From the NCBI GenBank assembly GCA_965197455.1, contig OZ240208.1, positions 2,294,001 through 2,358,000 on the forward strand: a DNA stretch of 64,000 nt, given 5' to 3'. The translations under genes and the position numbers were made by a program. Origin of the DNA: JAGWBD01 sp965197455. Lineage in GTDB: Bacteria > Chloroflexota > Anaerolineae > Aggregatilineales > Phototrophicaceae. The notes under the pieces are model-generated. The model made no database searches, had not been told where the DNA came from, and saw nothing but the letters and a program-made list of their open reading frames with translations. Position 1 is the stretch's first letter; each line of letters opens with the position of its first letter. Of this stretch, positions 56,601 through 64,000 are shown in pieces.

Positions 56601-58790
56601 ATGAAGCAGGTAGCAGCGTTGCTGGTCGCGCTTGGAATGCTACTGTCGATGATGGCAGGGGCGCAGGACGAGCCGCTGTTCCACGTCGCGCCGAACAACA
56701 ACCTCAATCTGCGGGCCTGTGCCAGCACGGAATGTGACAGGGTCGGGCAGGTGCAGGCCGGCACGAAATTGCTGGTGTACGCCGTTGAGGGCGACTGGTA
56801 TCAAGTGCAGGTCGATGGCGAGCTCGTCTGGGTGGCGGGCTGGCTGACCTCCCGTGCGCCCGCAATGCATCTTCCGACGGTCACGCCGAAACCCACGGAG
56901 CTGCCAGACAAGGTACTTGAGACGGATGAGTATTACTTCGACAGTAACACCGGGTGCGGTGTCGTGCTTGTTATGGAACGCGGCGAACGAAACCTGGCAG
57001 TCTTATTGGCGGAATCCAGTCGGCATGATGTGACAGTTGATATCCATCGTCCCAATCTGGATGTTTCGCCGCTAGCCGAATCAGGTCGGCGCGAAGGATT
57101 CTTCAGAAACTCCGACAACCCCTACACGCTCCAGTATTATCGTACGGATACTGTTTGGCCAAATGGCTTCTATCAATTCCGGGTCTCACTTGATGGCAAG
57201 GCCAGCCTGTTTTCCTGGAACATGGAAGAGACCGGAGAGTACACATTTCACGCTTACTGTAACAATTTCACCAGCCTCGCCAAGGCCGCCGCGACACAGA
57301 TTGTCAGGGAACGACGTGCCACATCCAGTGCACGTTCTACCGCTGCCATGGAACGAAACAGGCAGCGCATCACTGCTACGCTTGCTGCACGCGCCAATTT
57401 GACTCGCCTCCCTGCAACTACACCCGGCCCAGAGCTTTCTTCAGGGCCGGGATCGACGCCACGCTCTGCAGAGCTGCCGCCTAGGGTTCTTGCGACTGAA
57501 GAGATTTACGACGACAAGATTACAGGATGTAGCGTCTTTGTAACTGTGCCAGCAAATGATAGCGGTTCGGGAGTATTGCTGGTCGGAAAAACAAGGCACG
57601 ACGTAGAAGTCGAAATCAGACGTTCTTACATCGATTCAGAAATCCTGTCACCGGCTGGACAATTTGAAGGAAACTTTAAAGAACACTTTGAAGAAACTAA
57701 TGAACAATATACGTTTAGATATTACAACCCGGACCTCTTATGGTCTGATGATCTCTATTACTTCCGGGTCTCTTATGAAAGCAAATCCAGCACGTTTGTC
57801 TGGAACATGGAAGAGACTACGCCTTTTGTCTTTCTTGTACGTTGTGATCTTGCAGCAGCATCCAGCCCTACGTTCACACCAGGCCCAACTGCCACGTTGA
57901 CACCCGGTTCGATCCCAAGCCCCACAGCTACACCAAGCCCCACAGCAACTTATACACCCACCAGCACGCCGCTCCCTACACTTGTTCCTTACAGGATTAT
58001 TCTGAAGATTCCTGGTTGGTATTTTGACAGCAACACCGGGTGCAATATTTTTGTGACACGGGAGGGCCTCTATGGTGACTTGGAGATCCATGGTGACCTG
58101 GAGATCCATCTTGCAGGAAATCGGCAGGATGACGTCGTTGTCAACTTTTATCGTCCCATCTCGAATACTCCATTGTTAGAGTCAGAATGGGGGAAAGCGA
58201 TCTACGTTGAGTCGGGAGAACCATACATCTGGTTCTGGTTTTCCAGGGCCAAGGTTGCGTCAGCAGGCTTGTATCGTCTTGAAATTGAGTTGGATGGAAT
58301 TACCAGTCAAGTGGCCTTTTTCAAGAGAGCGCACCGAGGATATGATTTGTATGTGAGTTGCGACAGTGATTATTCACCAACCCCGCAAGATACAGTTATT
58401 GATGAAATCAGTACCGGGGAGTCATTCCTGGACCCTGTAACGGGGTGTGCTGTCCTGACACAGGAAATTCCCTCAATACGTGCTACACGGAAGGAAGTGA
58501 GGGTTATTCGTCATGGCAGGGACCGGCACAACGTAAAAGTCCTTGTTTGGTTACCCGATGAAAATACTCCGCTAATCATTGACAATGAGTTACTGGATAT
58601 CGGGGATTCAGGCGACCCCTGGATTTGGCAGAATTACTCTGCCAGGACTGACTGGCGTGCCGGCCTGTATCACATCAGGGTTGTCCTGAATGACGTTTCC
58701 ACCACACTGGCGTGGCACATGGAACGCGCTGCACAATTCCGAATCCATGTATTCTGTGACCAGCAGGCCGGGCCGGCCCCGTCGGTGTAG
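56601..58790 (+). CDS. Secreted SH3 protein with four tandem beta-rich repeats
   Basis: 729 residues. Signal peptide MKQVAALLVALGMLLSMMAG; SH3b domain (NNNLNLRACASTECDRVGQV, GDWYQVQVDGELVWVAGWL); then four repeats of about 130-150 residues, each with FDSNTGC, (R/Q)(H/D)DV.V or RHNVKV, GLY..R, and W(N/H)ME(E/R). The linker between repeats 2 and 3 is Thr/Pro-rich (PTATLTPGSIPSPTATPSPT), as in surface proteins of Chloroflexota. The first 700 bases are GC-rich, later repeats clearly less so. Probable adhesin or surface-layer component; no catalytic motif. Confidence 0.82.
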   Translation: MKQVAALLVALGMLLSMMAGAQDEPLFHVAPNNNLNLRACASTECDRVGQVQAGTKLLVYAVEGDWYQVQVDGELVWVAGWLTSRAPAMHLPTVTPKPTELPDKVLETDEYYFDSNTGCGVVLVMERGERNLAVLLAESSRHDVTVDIHRPNLDVSPLAESGRREGFFRNSDNPYTLQYYRTDTVWPNGFYQFRVSLDGKASLFSWNMEETGEYTFHAYCNNFTSLAKAAATQIVRERRATSSARSTAAMERNRQRITATLAARANLTRLPATTPGPELSSGPGSTPRSAELPPRVLATEEIYDDKITGCSVFVTVPANDSGSGVLLVGKTRHDVEVEIRRSYIDSEILSPAGQFEGNFKEHFEETNEQYTFRYYNPDLLWSDDLYYFRVSYESKSSTFVWNMEETTPFVFLVRCDLAAASSPTFTPGPTATLTPGSIPSPTATPSPTATYTPTSTPLPTLVPYRIILKIPGWYFDSNTGCNIFVTREGLYGDLEIHGDLEIHLAGNRQDDVVVNFYRPISNTPLLESEWGKAIYVESGEPYIWFWFSRAKVASAGLYRLEIELDGITSQVAFFKRAHRGYDLYVSCDSDYSPTPQDTVIDEISTGESFLDPVTGCAVLTQEIPSIRATRKEVRVIRHGRDRHNVKVLVWLPDENTPLIIDNELLDIGDSGDPWIWQNYSARTDWRAGLYHIRVVLNDVSTTLAWHMERAAQFRIHVFCDQQAGPAPSV

Positions 58791-58815
58791 ACGGGGCCAG
58801 GTTGATTGCGGCGCT

Positions 58816-59208
58816 TCAGCCCGCGAGCTTCGCGCCAGTGGCCAGCGCCTCCAGCATTTTCTCCAGCCAGTCGATGCGGCGCGTCAACAGGGCGACCTGC
58901 TCGCTGATGTCAGCGCCGCCCGTCGCCGCCTGGCGCGCGGCCAGCGCGTCTTCATGCGCTGCCTTGATCTGTTGCTCACGCTGTTTCTGCTCCTGCTGTT
59001 TCTGGCTCAGCTGCTGCGGATCGTGGCGCAGCACGAGGCTGCGCGCGCTGGCGACCTGCTGCGGGCTGGCGTCCGCCGCCAGATGCACGATGACCTGGCC
59101 GCGGCGCAGGCTGATGCCCCTGGCTGTCGCGCCCAGCGCCTGGCGCAGGCTGGCATCCAGCGCCTCCGGATTCACGCCCTGAAGGTCTGCAATCACAATC
59201 TCGCGCAT
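58816..59208 (-). CDS. Small coiled-coil protein of a phage-tail-like cassette
   Basis: 130 residues from ATG 59208. The first 60 residues form an alpha/beta domain (REIVIADLQGVNPEALDASL, RRGQVIVHLAADASPQQ); the second half is a coiled coil (QKQQEQKQREQQIKAAHEDA, LLTRRIDWLEKMLEAL). GGGAGG precedes the start and the gap to the upstream gene is one base. No homologue recognised; it closes the four-gene cassette. Confidence 0.7.
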   Translation of the reverse strand: MREIVIADLQGVNPEALDASLRQALGATARGISLRRGQVIVHLAADASPQQVASARSLVLRHDPQQLSQKQQEQKQREQQIKAAHEDALAARQAATGGADISEQVALLTRRIDWLEKMLEALATGAKLAG

Positions 59209-59209
59209 C

Positions 59210-59734
59210 TCAGCTGACCTCCCGCGCCCAGAACTGGCCGTGCATGTCGTAGTCTGTGGTGCCGGCGCCAGCGGCCAGGTAGATCGTGCCCGCGCTCTGG
59301 CTGCGGCGCCATTGCAGAAACAGGTTGTGCGGCCCCGCAGCCAGCTCCTGCACGAGGGCGAGAAAGCAGACCGGCAGCCAGTACGACAGCGGGACGGGAA
59401 TGCCGAGGAGGCCATCGTCGCCGCCGATGCGTACGTCATCGAGGGCGACATCGAGGGCCGCGCCGCCGCGCGAGGAGCTGTTGCGCAGCATGCCGTAGAA
59501 GGCGACCAGCAGATCGCCGCCGCCGGTGGTCACATTCAGCGCCAGGCGTTGTCGGTCGATGTCGACGAATTCTTCGCTGGTGGAGGCGTAATCCTGCGCC
59601 TCGTCCAGGCGGACGGCGGCGGTGGGCGGATCTTTCAGGAAGCGCAGGTTGTCGCGCAGCTGGCTGTTGAGGTCGGCTTCGGTCACCAGTTGGTCGACTT
59701 GCCAGGTGAGCGGGGTGTTCCAGGCGGGGCTCAT
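59210..59734 (-). CDS. Phage-tail-associated protein
   Basis: 174 residues. The N-terminal segment (WNTPLTWQVDQLVTEADLNS QLRDNL, with a T-W-x2-G/D-x-LVT-x-ADLN pattern) is a recurring element of phage tail or fibre genes; the rest is beta-rich. GGAG lies 7 bases before ATG 59734. No signal peptide. Role inferred from the tail protein upstream. Confidence 0.65.
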   Translation of the reverse strand: MSPAWNTPLTWQVDQLVTEADLNSQLRDNLRFLKDPPTAAVRLDEAQDYASTSEEFVDIDRQRLALNVTTGGGDLLVAFYGMLRNSSSRGGAALDVALDDVRIGGDDGLLGIPVPLSYWLPVCFLALVQELAAGPHNLFLQWRRSQSAGTIYLAAGAGTTDYDMHGQFWAREVS

Positions 59735-59766
59735 GGGTGCTCCTTTTTGTCAGTGGGTAAGGATGC

Positions 59767-61299
59767 TTACCAGGCCAGCAGGGCGTCGCGGTTGAGGCGC
59801 TGCCGGCCGAGGGACCAGAAGGGATTGCCGGCGCTTTCCAGCAGCCAGCTGAGGCGCTGTTGGCCGCCAGGGGCGATCTGCTGCTCTTCGCCGATGATGA
59901 AGTAGTCGCCGTGGTGGCCGCTCTGCGACTCCTCAATGCGGATGCGCTCGAAGAGGCCGCGCTGCCGCGCCCTGGCGAGCGGCGCGCCGGAGCTGAAGCT
60001 GAGGCTGTGTACCTGGCCGCGGGGCGCGCGGCGCCGGGCGAGTTCGTAGCGGGCGAGGGTGCGGGCCTGCCTCAGGGACGTGAGGGCGGGCAGGTCGAGG
60101 CGCAGCGTCGCCGGGCCGTAGAGGGCCTGGCTGGTCAGGCTGCGTTGCGTCACCAGCAGCGGATCGCCGCTGTAGAGCGGCGTGCCACGCAGGCGCGCGC
60201 CCGCCTGCAACCAGGCGGTGGCGCTGCCGCGATTGCGGATTTCCAGCAGCGTCGCGCTGATGCCCGGCTCGCGCAGCAGCAGGGTCAGTTGCCCGCTGAG
60301 GTCTTCACCCAGGCCGCCGGGACGGCTGTTGGCGCTCCAGTCCAGCGTGGCGAGCGGCTCGATCAACTCCAGCGCGCCGCAGGGCTGGCCGCGCTCGTCA
60401 CGATAGCGCAGCAGCAGTTGCTGAATGCCGGCAGCGCCCGGCTCGATAGCCAGCGGCTGCCCCAGCGTCCACAGGGTAGTTGCCGGCTGGCCGCGGCTGC
60501 GCGGCGTGAGCAGCACCTCGACCTGGCTGACGCGCGCGTCGCTGTGGCTGTAGCGCAGCGCCTGCATGTCATCGCGGAAGCTGGCCTGCGGCGTGACCGC
60601 GCGCAGCAAATGGCGCCGGTTGAGGTAGCGCGCCTGACCCTCGTGATCGATGTAGAAGCGGCCGCGGCCGGCGCCGCAGACCTGTTCGATGGCGGCCAGC
60701 GCGGGAATGCCCGCCGACCAGGTGTCGCCCACCTGGGTCAGCAGGTCGGGGTCGCGCTGCAAGCTGCGGCGGATGTTGATGGAGGCGAGCTGCGTGTTGC
60801 TGCCCAGCTCGCTGTGTTGCGCGCGCGCCAGCAGCCAGGTCCTGCGCAGGCGGGGCCGGCGCAGCGGCACATGGTCCAGACAGCGCGCGATGATCTGGTC
60901 CGCGCGCTGCTCCGTCAGGATGGGCAGGCGGATGTGATGGCCGGCCAGTTGCGCGCTGGCATCGTGGCTGTGCAGGATGGCGCGGCGCGACCCCAACGCC
61001 CCTGGCTCGGGCTCGACGCGCGTGATGTGGCCGGTGAAGTGCGTGCGCCGCTGCACACCATCGTCGCTGCGGATCTGCAGCAGGCGGCCCGGCGGCAGCG
61101 CGTTGCGCTCCGGTGAGAAAGCGCCGTCATGATTGCGCAGCGTGATTTCGGCGTGACCCGGCTGCGCGACGCTGTCCTGCGCCCGGGCCATGCCGCGGCG
61201 CCAGCGGATGGCCAGCACCGCCTGACTGATGTCTTCGCCGGGGCCGTCGGCCAAACCGTCATCGTCGTGGTCGATGTGCACGCTCCAGCGCAGGCTCAT
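59767..61299 (-). CDS. Phage minor tail / hub-like protein
   Basis: 510 residues from ATG 61299. N-terminal blocks W.VHIDHDDDG..DGPGEDIS, RWRRG, then GHAEITLRNHDGAFSPE and LPPGRLLQIRSDDG match the pattern of minor tail proteins of long-tailed phages. The central part is beta-rich and the C-terminal part mixed. Starts inside a 4-base overlap with the upstream gene. No phage head, integrase or lysis gene is in the window, so it is either a remnant or part of a tail-derived particle. Confidence 0.7.
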   Translation of the reverse strand: MSLRWSVHIDHDDDGLADGPGEDISQAVLAIRWRRGMARAQDSVAQPGHAEITLRNHDGAFSPERNALPPGRLLQIRSDDGVQRRTHFTGHITRVEPEPGALGSRRAILHSHDASAQLAGHHIRLPILTEQRADQIIARCLDHVPLRRPRLRRTWLLARAQHSELGSNTQLASINIRRSLQRDPDLLTQVGDTWSAGIPALAAIEQVCGAGRGRFYIDHEGQARYLNRRHLLRAVTPQASFRDDMQALRYSHSDARVSQVEVLLTPRSRGQPATTLWTLGQPLAIEPGAAGIQQLLLRYRDERGQPCGALELIEPLATLDWSANSRPGGLGEDLSGQLTLLLREPGISATLLEIRNRGSATAWLQAGARLRGTPLYSGDPLLVTQRSLTSQALYGPATLRLDLPALTSLRQARTLARYELARRRAPRGQVHSLSFSSGAPLARARQRGLFERIRIEESQSGHHGDYFIIGEEQQIAPGGQQRLSWLLESAGNPFWSLGRQRLNRDALLAW

Positions 61300-61766
61300 G
61301 GCTGCAACTCCAGCAGCCAGCGATGGCGAAAGGCGCAGCCCCGCCATTCCGTATCGCCGTGAATGTAGACGCCGGGCTCGACGCTCAACTGCGCCGGTTC
61401 CAGCAACGCGCCGCCCAGGGTGACGTCCGCGCCGAGGGCGGCGAAGTAGGCGTCCATGCAGTCGACCAGCGTGGGCAGCTGGCTGCGCAGGCCGGCGCCG
61501 GCGTTGAGCGGCGTGACCAGCAGCAGGTGGGTGACCAGGCAGATGACCTGGCGCGGACCCTCGCTGAAGGCCAGCGCGACGAAGGCCTCGCCCTGCTGGC
61601 GGAAGAGCGACGGCTCGCGTTCGCGCGTGCCGGGCAGCAGCAGCAGCAGGGCGGGCGCCTGGCTGCGGTCGAGCACATTGGGCAGGGCGTCGATGTCGAA
61701 GTTGCGGGCGACGCCGGGCACCTGCAGCCCGGCCAGACGGGTCAACGCGTCACGGAAGGGTGTCAA
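61296..61766 (-). CDS. Phage-tail cassette protein, TTG start
   Basis: 156 residues from TTG 61766, chosen because AAGGAGG lies 6 bases upstream; the first in-frame ATG upstream has no ribosome-binding site. Reads TPFRDALTRLAGLQVPGVAR, APALLLLLPGTREREP, and ends AFRHRWLLELQP. Predicted alpha/beta with a jelly-roll-like tail; size and place suggest a tail-completion or neck role. First gene of the cassette. Confidence 0.6.
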   Translation of the reverse strand: MTPFRDALTRLAGLQVPGVARNFDIDALPNVLDRSQAPALLLLLPGTREREPSLFRQQGEAFVALAFSEGPRQVICLVTHLLLVTPLNAGAGLRSQLPTLVDCMDAYFAALGADVTLGGALLEPAQLSVEPGVYIHGDTEWRGCAFRHRWLLELQP

Positions 61767-61913
61767 ATCAAACCTCCTTATGGCTGTGAGAATGCAGCAG
61801 GGTTGGATGGATGAAGGATTGGGCATGAGTTAGCGCGGACAGGCTCCGCCCCAGCCTGCCTCCTTATGCGTTACACTCTTTGCAACCACGACCCGATGTG
61901 ACGAGGTGTTCCC

Positions 61914-62720
61914 GTGGCGAAGCAGAAACGCAAACGACTCGATCGCAAGTTCTATGAGAAGGAGCTGGCGCGGCTACAGCTCGGCCTCGTCAAATTGCAA
62001 TACTGGGTGCGCCATCAGAACATACGCCTGCTCGTCCTTTTTGAGGGCCGCGACGCCGCCGGCAAGGGCGGCCTGATCAAGCGCATTGTCCAGCCCCTTG
62101 ATACGCGCGGCGTGCGCGTCGTGGCGCTCGGCAAGCCTTCCGATGTCGAACGCACGCAGTGGTATTACCAGCGCTACGTCCCCCACCTGCCTGCGGCCGG
62201 CGAAATGGTGCTCTTCGACCGCAGCTGGTACAACCGCGCCGGCGTGGAGCGCGTCATGGGCTTCTGCAGCGACGCGGAATACTGGGACTTCCTGCGCTCC
62301 TGTCCGCAGTTCGAACGCATGCTGGTGCGCTCCGGCATCTTCCTCGTCAAATACTATCTGTCGGTCAGCGACGAGGAGCAGGAACGGCGCTTCCAGTCAC
62401 GCGCGAAGGACCCCATGCGGCGCTGGAAGCTCAGCCCCATCGACCTCGAGACGCGGCAGCGCTGGGTCGACTTCTCGAAAGCCAAGGACATCATGCTGGA
62501 ACACTGCGACATCCCCGAGGCGCGCTGGTACCAGATCGACACCGATGACAAGCGCCGCGCGCGCCTCATCTGCCTTAACCATCTGCTGCAGCACGTCCCG
62601 CACGAGGACGTGATGCCCGGCCCGCTCAAGCTGCCGCCGCGACCGGAGCAAGAGGGCCACTACACGCGGCCGCCGCAGGACCGCCACCTGGTGCTGCCCG
62701 ACCCCTACGCCGATCGCTGA
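61914..62720 (+). CDS. ppk2: Polyphosphate kinase 2 (PPK2 family)
   Basis: 268 residues from GTG 61914. Transfers phosphate from polyphosphate to nucleotides. Walker A FEGRDAAGKGG at 43-53, DRSWYNRAGVER at 102-113 (Asp-Arg lid contact), and RFQSRAKDPMRRWKLSPID as lid module. The order matches class I PPK2 enzymes that phosphorylate ADP or GDP. No partner gene. Weak Shine-Dalgarno (GAGG). Confidence 0.93.
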   Translation: MAKQKRKRLDRKFYEKELARLQLGLVKLQYWVRHQNIRLLVLFEGRDAAGKGGLIKRIVQPLDTRGVRVVALGKPSDVERTQWYYQRYVPHLPAAGEMVLFDRSWYNRAGVERVMGFCSDAEYWDFLRSCPQFERMLVRSGIFLVKYYLSVSDEEQERRFQSRAKDPMRRWKLSPIDLETRQRWVDFSKAKDIMLEHCDIPEARWYQIDTDDKRRARLICLNHLLQHVPHEDVMPGPLKLPPRPEQEGHYTRPPQDRHLVLPDPYADR

Positions 62721-62857
62721 GCGCGGCGGCATTAACCAGGCGCTCACCCGTTTTACAGATTGTTTACAACCTGGCAAAGTCCGCGTGACATCTGGCTGGC
62801 ATGATGTCGGGGACTTGCGAACCCGCAGGTCTTCGACGAAAGGTGTGAAAGGGAAAC

Positions 62858-64000
62858 ATGATGAACATGCGAAACCTGTTCCTGACAGCTCTGGTCATCG
62901 CCGCGCTCACGCTGGGCGCCGGCATGATCCTCGCCCAGGACGACGGCGGCGGCAGCGATGAAGACGCGCCAGTCAAGTCAAGGGAACACTTCGGCTTTGG
63001 CGTGCGCGGCTTTGGCAACCATGATCGCGACTTCGGTCGTGGCGCAATGGGCCGTGGTTTTGGCGGACGTGATATGGGCCAGGTCGGCGCGCAGCTGCTG
63101 CCGCTCATCACGGAGGCCACCGGCCTGGAGCTGGACGCGTTGCGCAGCGCCCTGCGCGATGGCAGCTCACTGGCCAGCCTGATCGAGGCCAACGGCGGCG
63201 ACGTCGCGAACTTCATCGCGCAGGCCACTGAACTGGTCAGCGCCCAGGTGAACGCCAACATCGCCGAACGCATCGAGGCGCTGGTGAACGGAGAACATCC
63301 TGGTGGTAAGGAAGGCCGTAACCTGCGCGGCTTCGGCCAGCGTGGCATGGGCGGAAACGTCGCGGTCCTGACTGGCGGCTCTGACGCGCTGGCGCTGGTC
63401 ATGGAAGCCACCGGTCTGGAGCCGGGTGAACTGCGCAGTGCCATGCTTGACGGCGGCACGCTGGCCAGCCTGATCGAGGCCAACGACGGTGATGTGGCAA
63501 CTTTCACCGCACAGGCCAGCGACATGGCCAACAGCATGATTGACGCGGTCGTCGCTGCCGGACGCCTCACCGCGGAGCGCGCGGCCACGATTAAGGCCGG
63601 CATCGCCGAACGAATCGAGGCGCTGGTGAGCGGCGAGCATCCCTTTGCGAAGGGCATGCGCACGCGCGCGGCTGCCTGGGACGCTGCGAAGGAGAGGGGT
63701 AGTGAGGCCGACGGCGAGGAGTCGGGCACCCGCTACACGCTGGACGAGACCTTCGCTACGGTTCGCAACGGTGTGCGCCTGGTGATGTCCTGGGATGCAG
63801 CGGCCAACGCCTTCAGCGGCACCGTGGAAAACACCACGACCGCGACCATCCAGGCCGTGCGGGTTGAAGTGCACCTGTCCAACGGCGTCGAGCTTGGCCC
63901 GACGACTCCGGGCGATCTCGCTCCCGGCGAGACGCGCGCGGTGCAACTGTCGGCGGCCGGTCAGGACTTTGATGGCTGGTCCCCTCATTCAGAGACGGGC
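62858..64000 (+). CDS. Secreted repeat protein, 3' end outside window
   Basis: 381 codons are open to the window edge. Signal peptide MNMRNLFLTALVIAALTLGA (second or third Met); a Gly/Phe/Arg-rich stretch; two helical repeats of about 85 residues that share ATGLE...LRSA...G..LASLIEAN.GDVA and IAERIEALV(N/S)GEHP; then a beta domain with FATVRNGVRLVMSW, TVENTTTATIQAVRVEV and GDLAPGETRAV, resembling FxLYD-type folds. GGGAAA lies before the ATG. A near-perfect hairpin (GACTTGCG / CGCAGGTC, 62812-62831) precedes it. Function unknown. Confidence 0.8.
   Translation, partial: MMNMRNLFLTALVIAALTLGAGMILAQDDGGGSDEDAPVKSREHFGFGVRGFGNHDRDFGRGAMGRGFGGRDMGQVGAQLLPLITEATGLELDALRSALRDGSSLASLIEANGGDVANFIAQATELVSAQVNANIAERIEALVNGEHPGGKEGRNLRGFGQRGMGGNVAVLTGGSDALALVMEATGLEPGELRSAMLDGGTLASLIEANDGDVATFTAQASDMANSMIDAVVAAGRLTAERAATIKAGIAERIEALVSGEHPFAKGMRTRAAAWDAAKERGSEADGEESGTRYTLDETFATVRNGVRLVMSWDAAANAFSGTVENTTTATIQAVRVEVHLSNGVELGPTTPGDLAPGETRAVQLSAAGQDFDGWSPHSETG

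Noticed and set aside
57900..57985. CRISPR-like short repeats
   Set aside because: The near-repeats encode the Thr/Pro-rich linker of the surface protein; no spacer/repeat structure exists.

Overview
The window is a GC-rich (about 65%) bacterial chromosome segment with mostly short gaps and no rRNA, tRNA or CRISPR. The gene mix suggests a member of the Chloroflexota (Anaerolineae-like): large solute-binding-protein transporters, secreted SH3/CARDB proteins with Thr/Pro-rich linkers, a DUF2277 protein, an AapQ-type permease with a long central insert and PhyH oxygenases. This assignment rests on gene content and architecture, not on a marker gene.

Layout. 1-2709: polar amino-acid ABC transporter (permease cut by the window edge, plus binding protein). 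2857-3680: a SelW-like selenoprotein with an in-frame UGA, downstream of an ArsC-type phosphatase. 3793-5139: radA. 5187-11654: five tandem MFS exporters, each with its own -10 box and a mini-ORF that ends at or overlaps the GTG start. 11656-20517: glycosyltransferase, DUF2277, SDRs, MBL hydrolase, two VOC proteins, rmuC, then E1-beta and E2 of a 2-oxoacid dehydrogenase. 20630-31089: oligopeptide-type ABC operon, E1-alpha, three D-2-hydroxyacid dehydrogenases and an HpcH/HpaI aldolase, which together look like a catabolic island turning an imported hydroxy/oxo-acid into acyl-CoA. 31112-32900: an AT-richer island with an AAA ATPase and a frameshifted PIN-like partner, possibly defence related. 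33034-38042: arabinoside uptake and cleavage operon (GH51, MalF/MalG-type permeases, binding protein). 38382-44673: clpB, an orphan histidine kinase and two tandem PhyH dioxygenases with duplicated promoters. 44695-49692: lipoprotein, lspA, cdsA, a candidate small RNA with a strong terminator, SPFH/NfeD pair, SDR, YCII protein.

49772-55036 is the most unusual accessory stretch. Two secreted SH3/CARDB paralogues and a four-gene set (two DUF488-type proteins, two paralogues of an unrecognised family) are arranged with truncated gene remnants on both sides, showing that segments were duplicated outward from the DUF488 pair. 55050-64000: sulfatase-fold enzyme with Thr at the nucleophile position, a four-repeat surface protein, a four-gene phage-tail-like cassette, PPK2 and a secreted repeat protein cut by the window end.

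Recurring themes are tandem duplication of whole transcription units, short duplications at gene junctions, dispersed GC-rich hairpin repeats, and a hairpin between the binding-protein and first permease genes of all three ABC operons.
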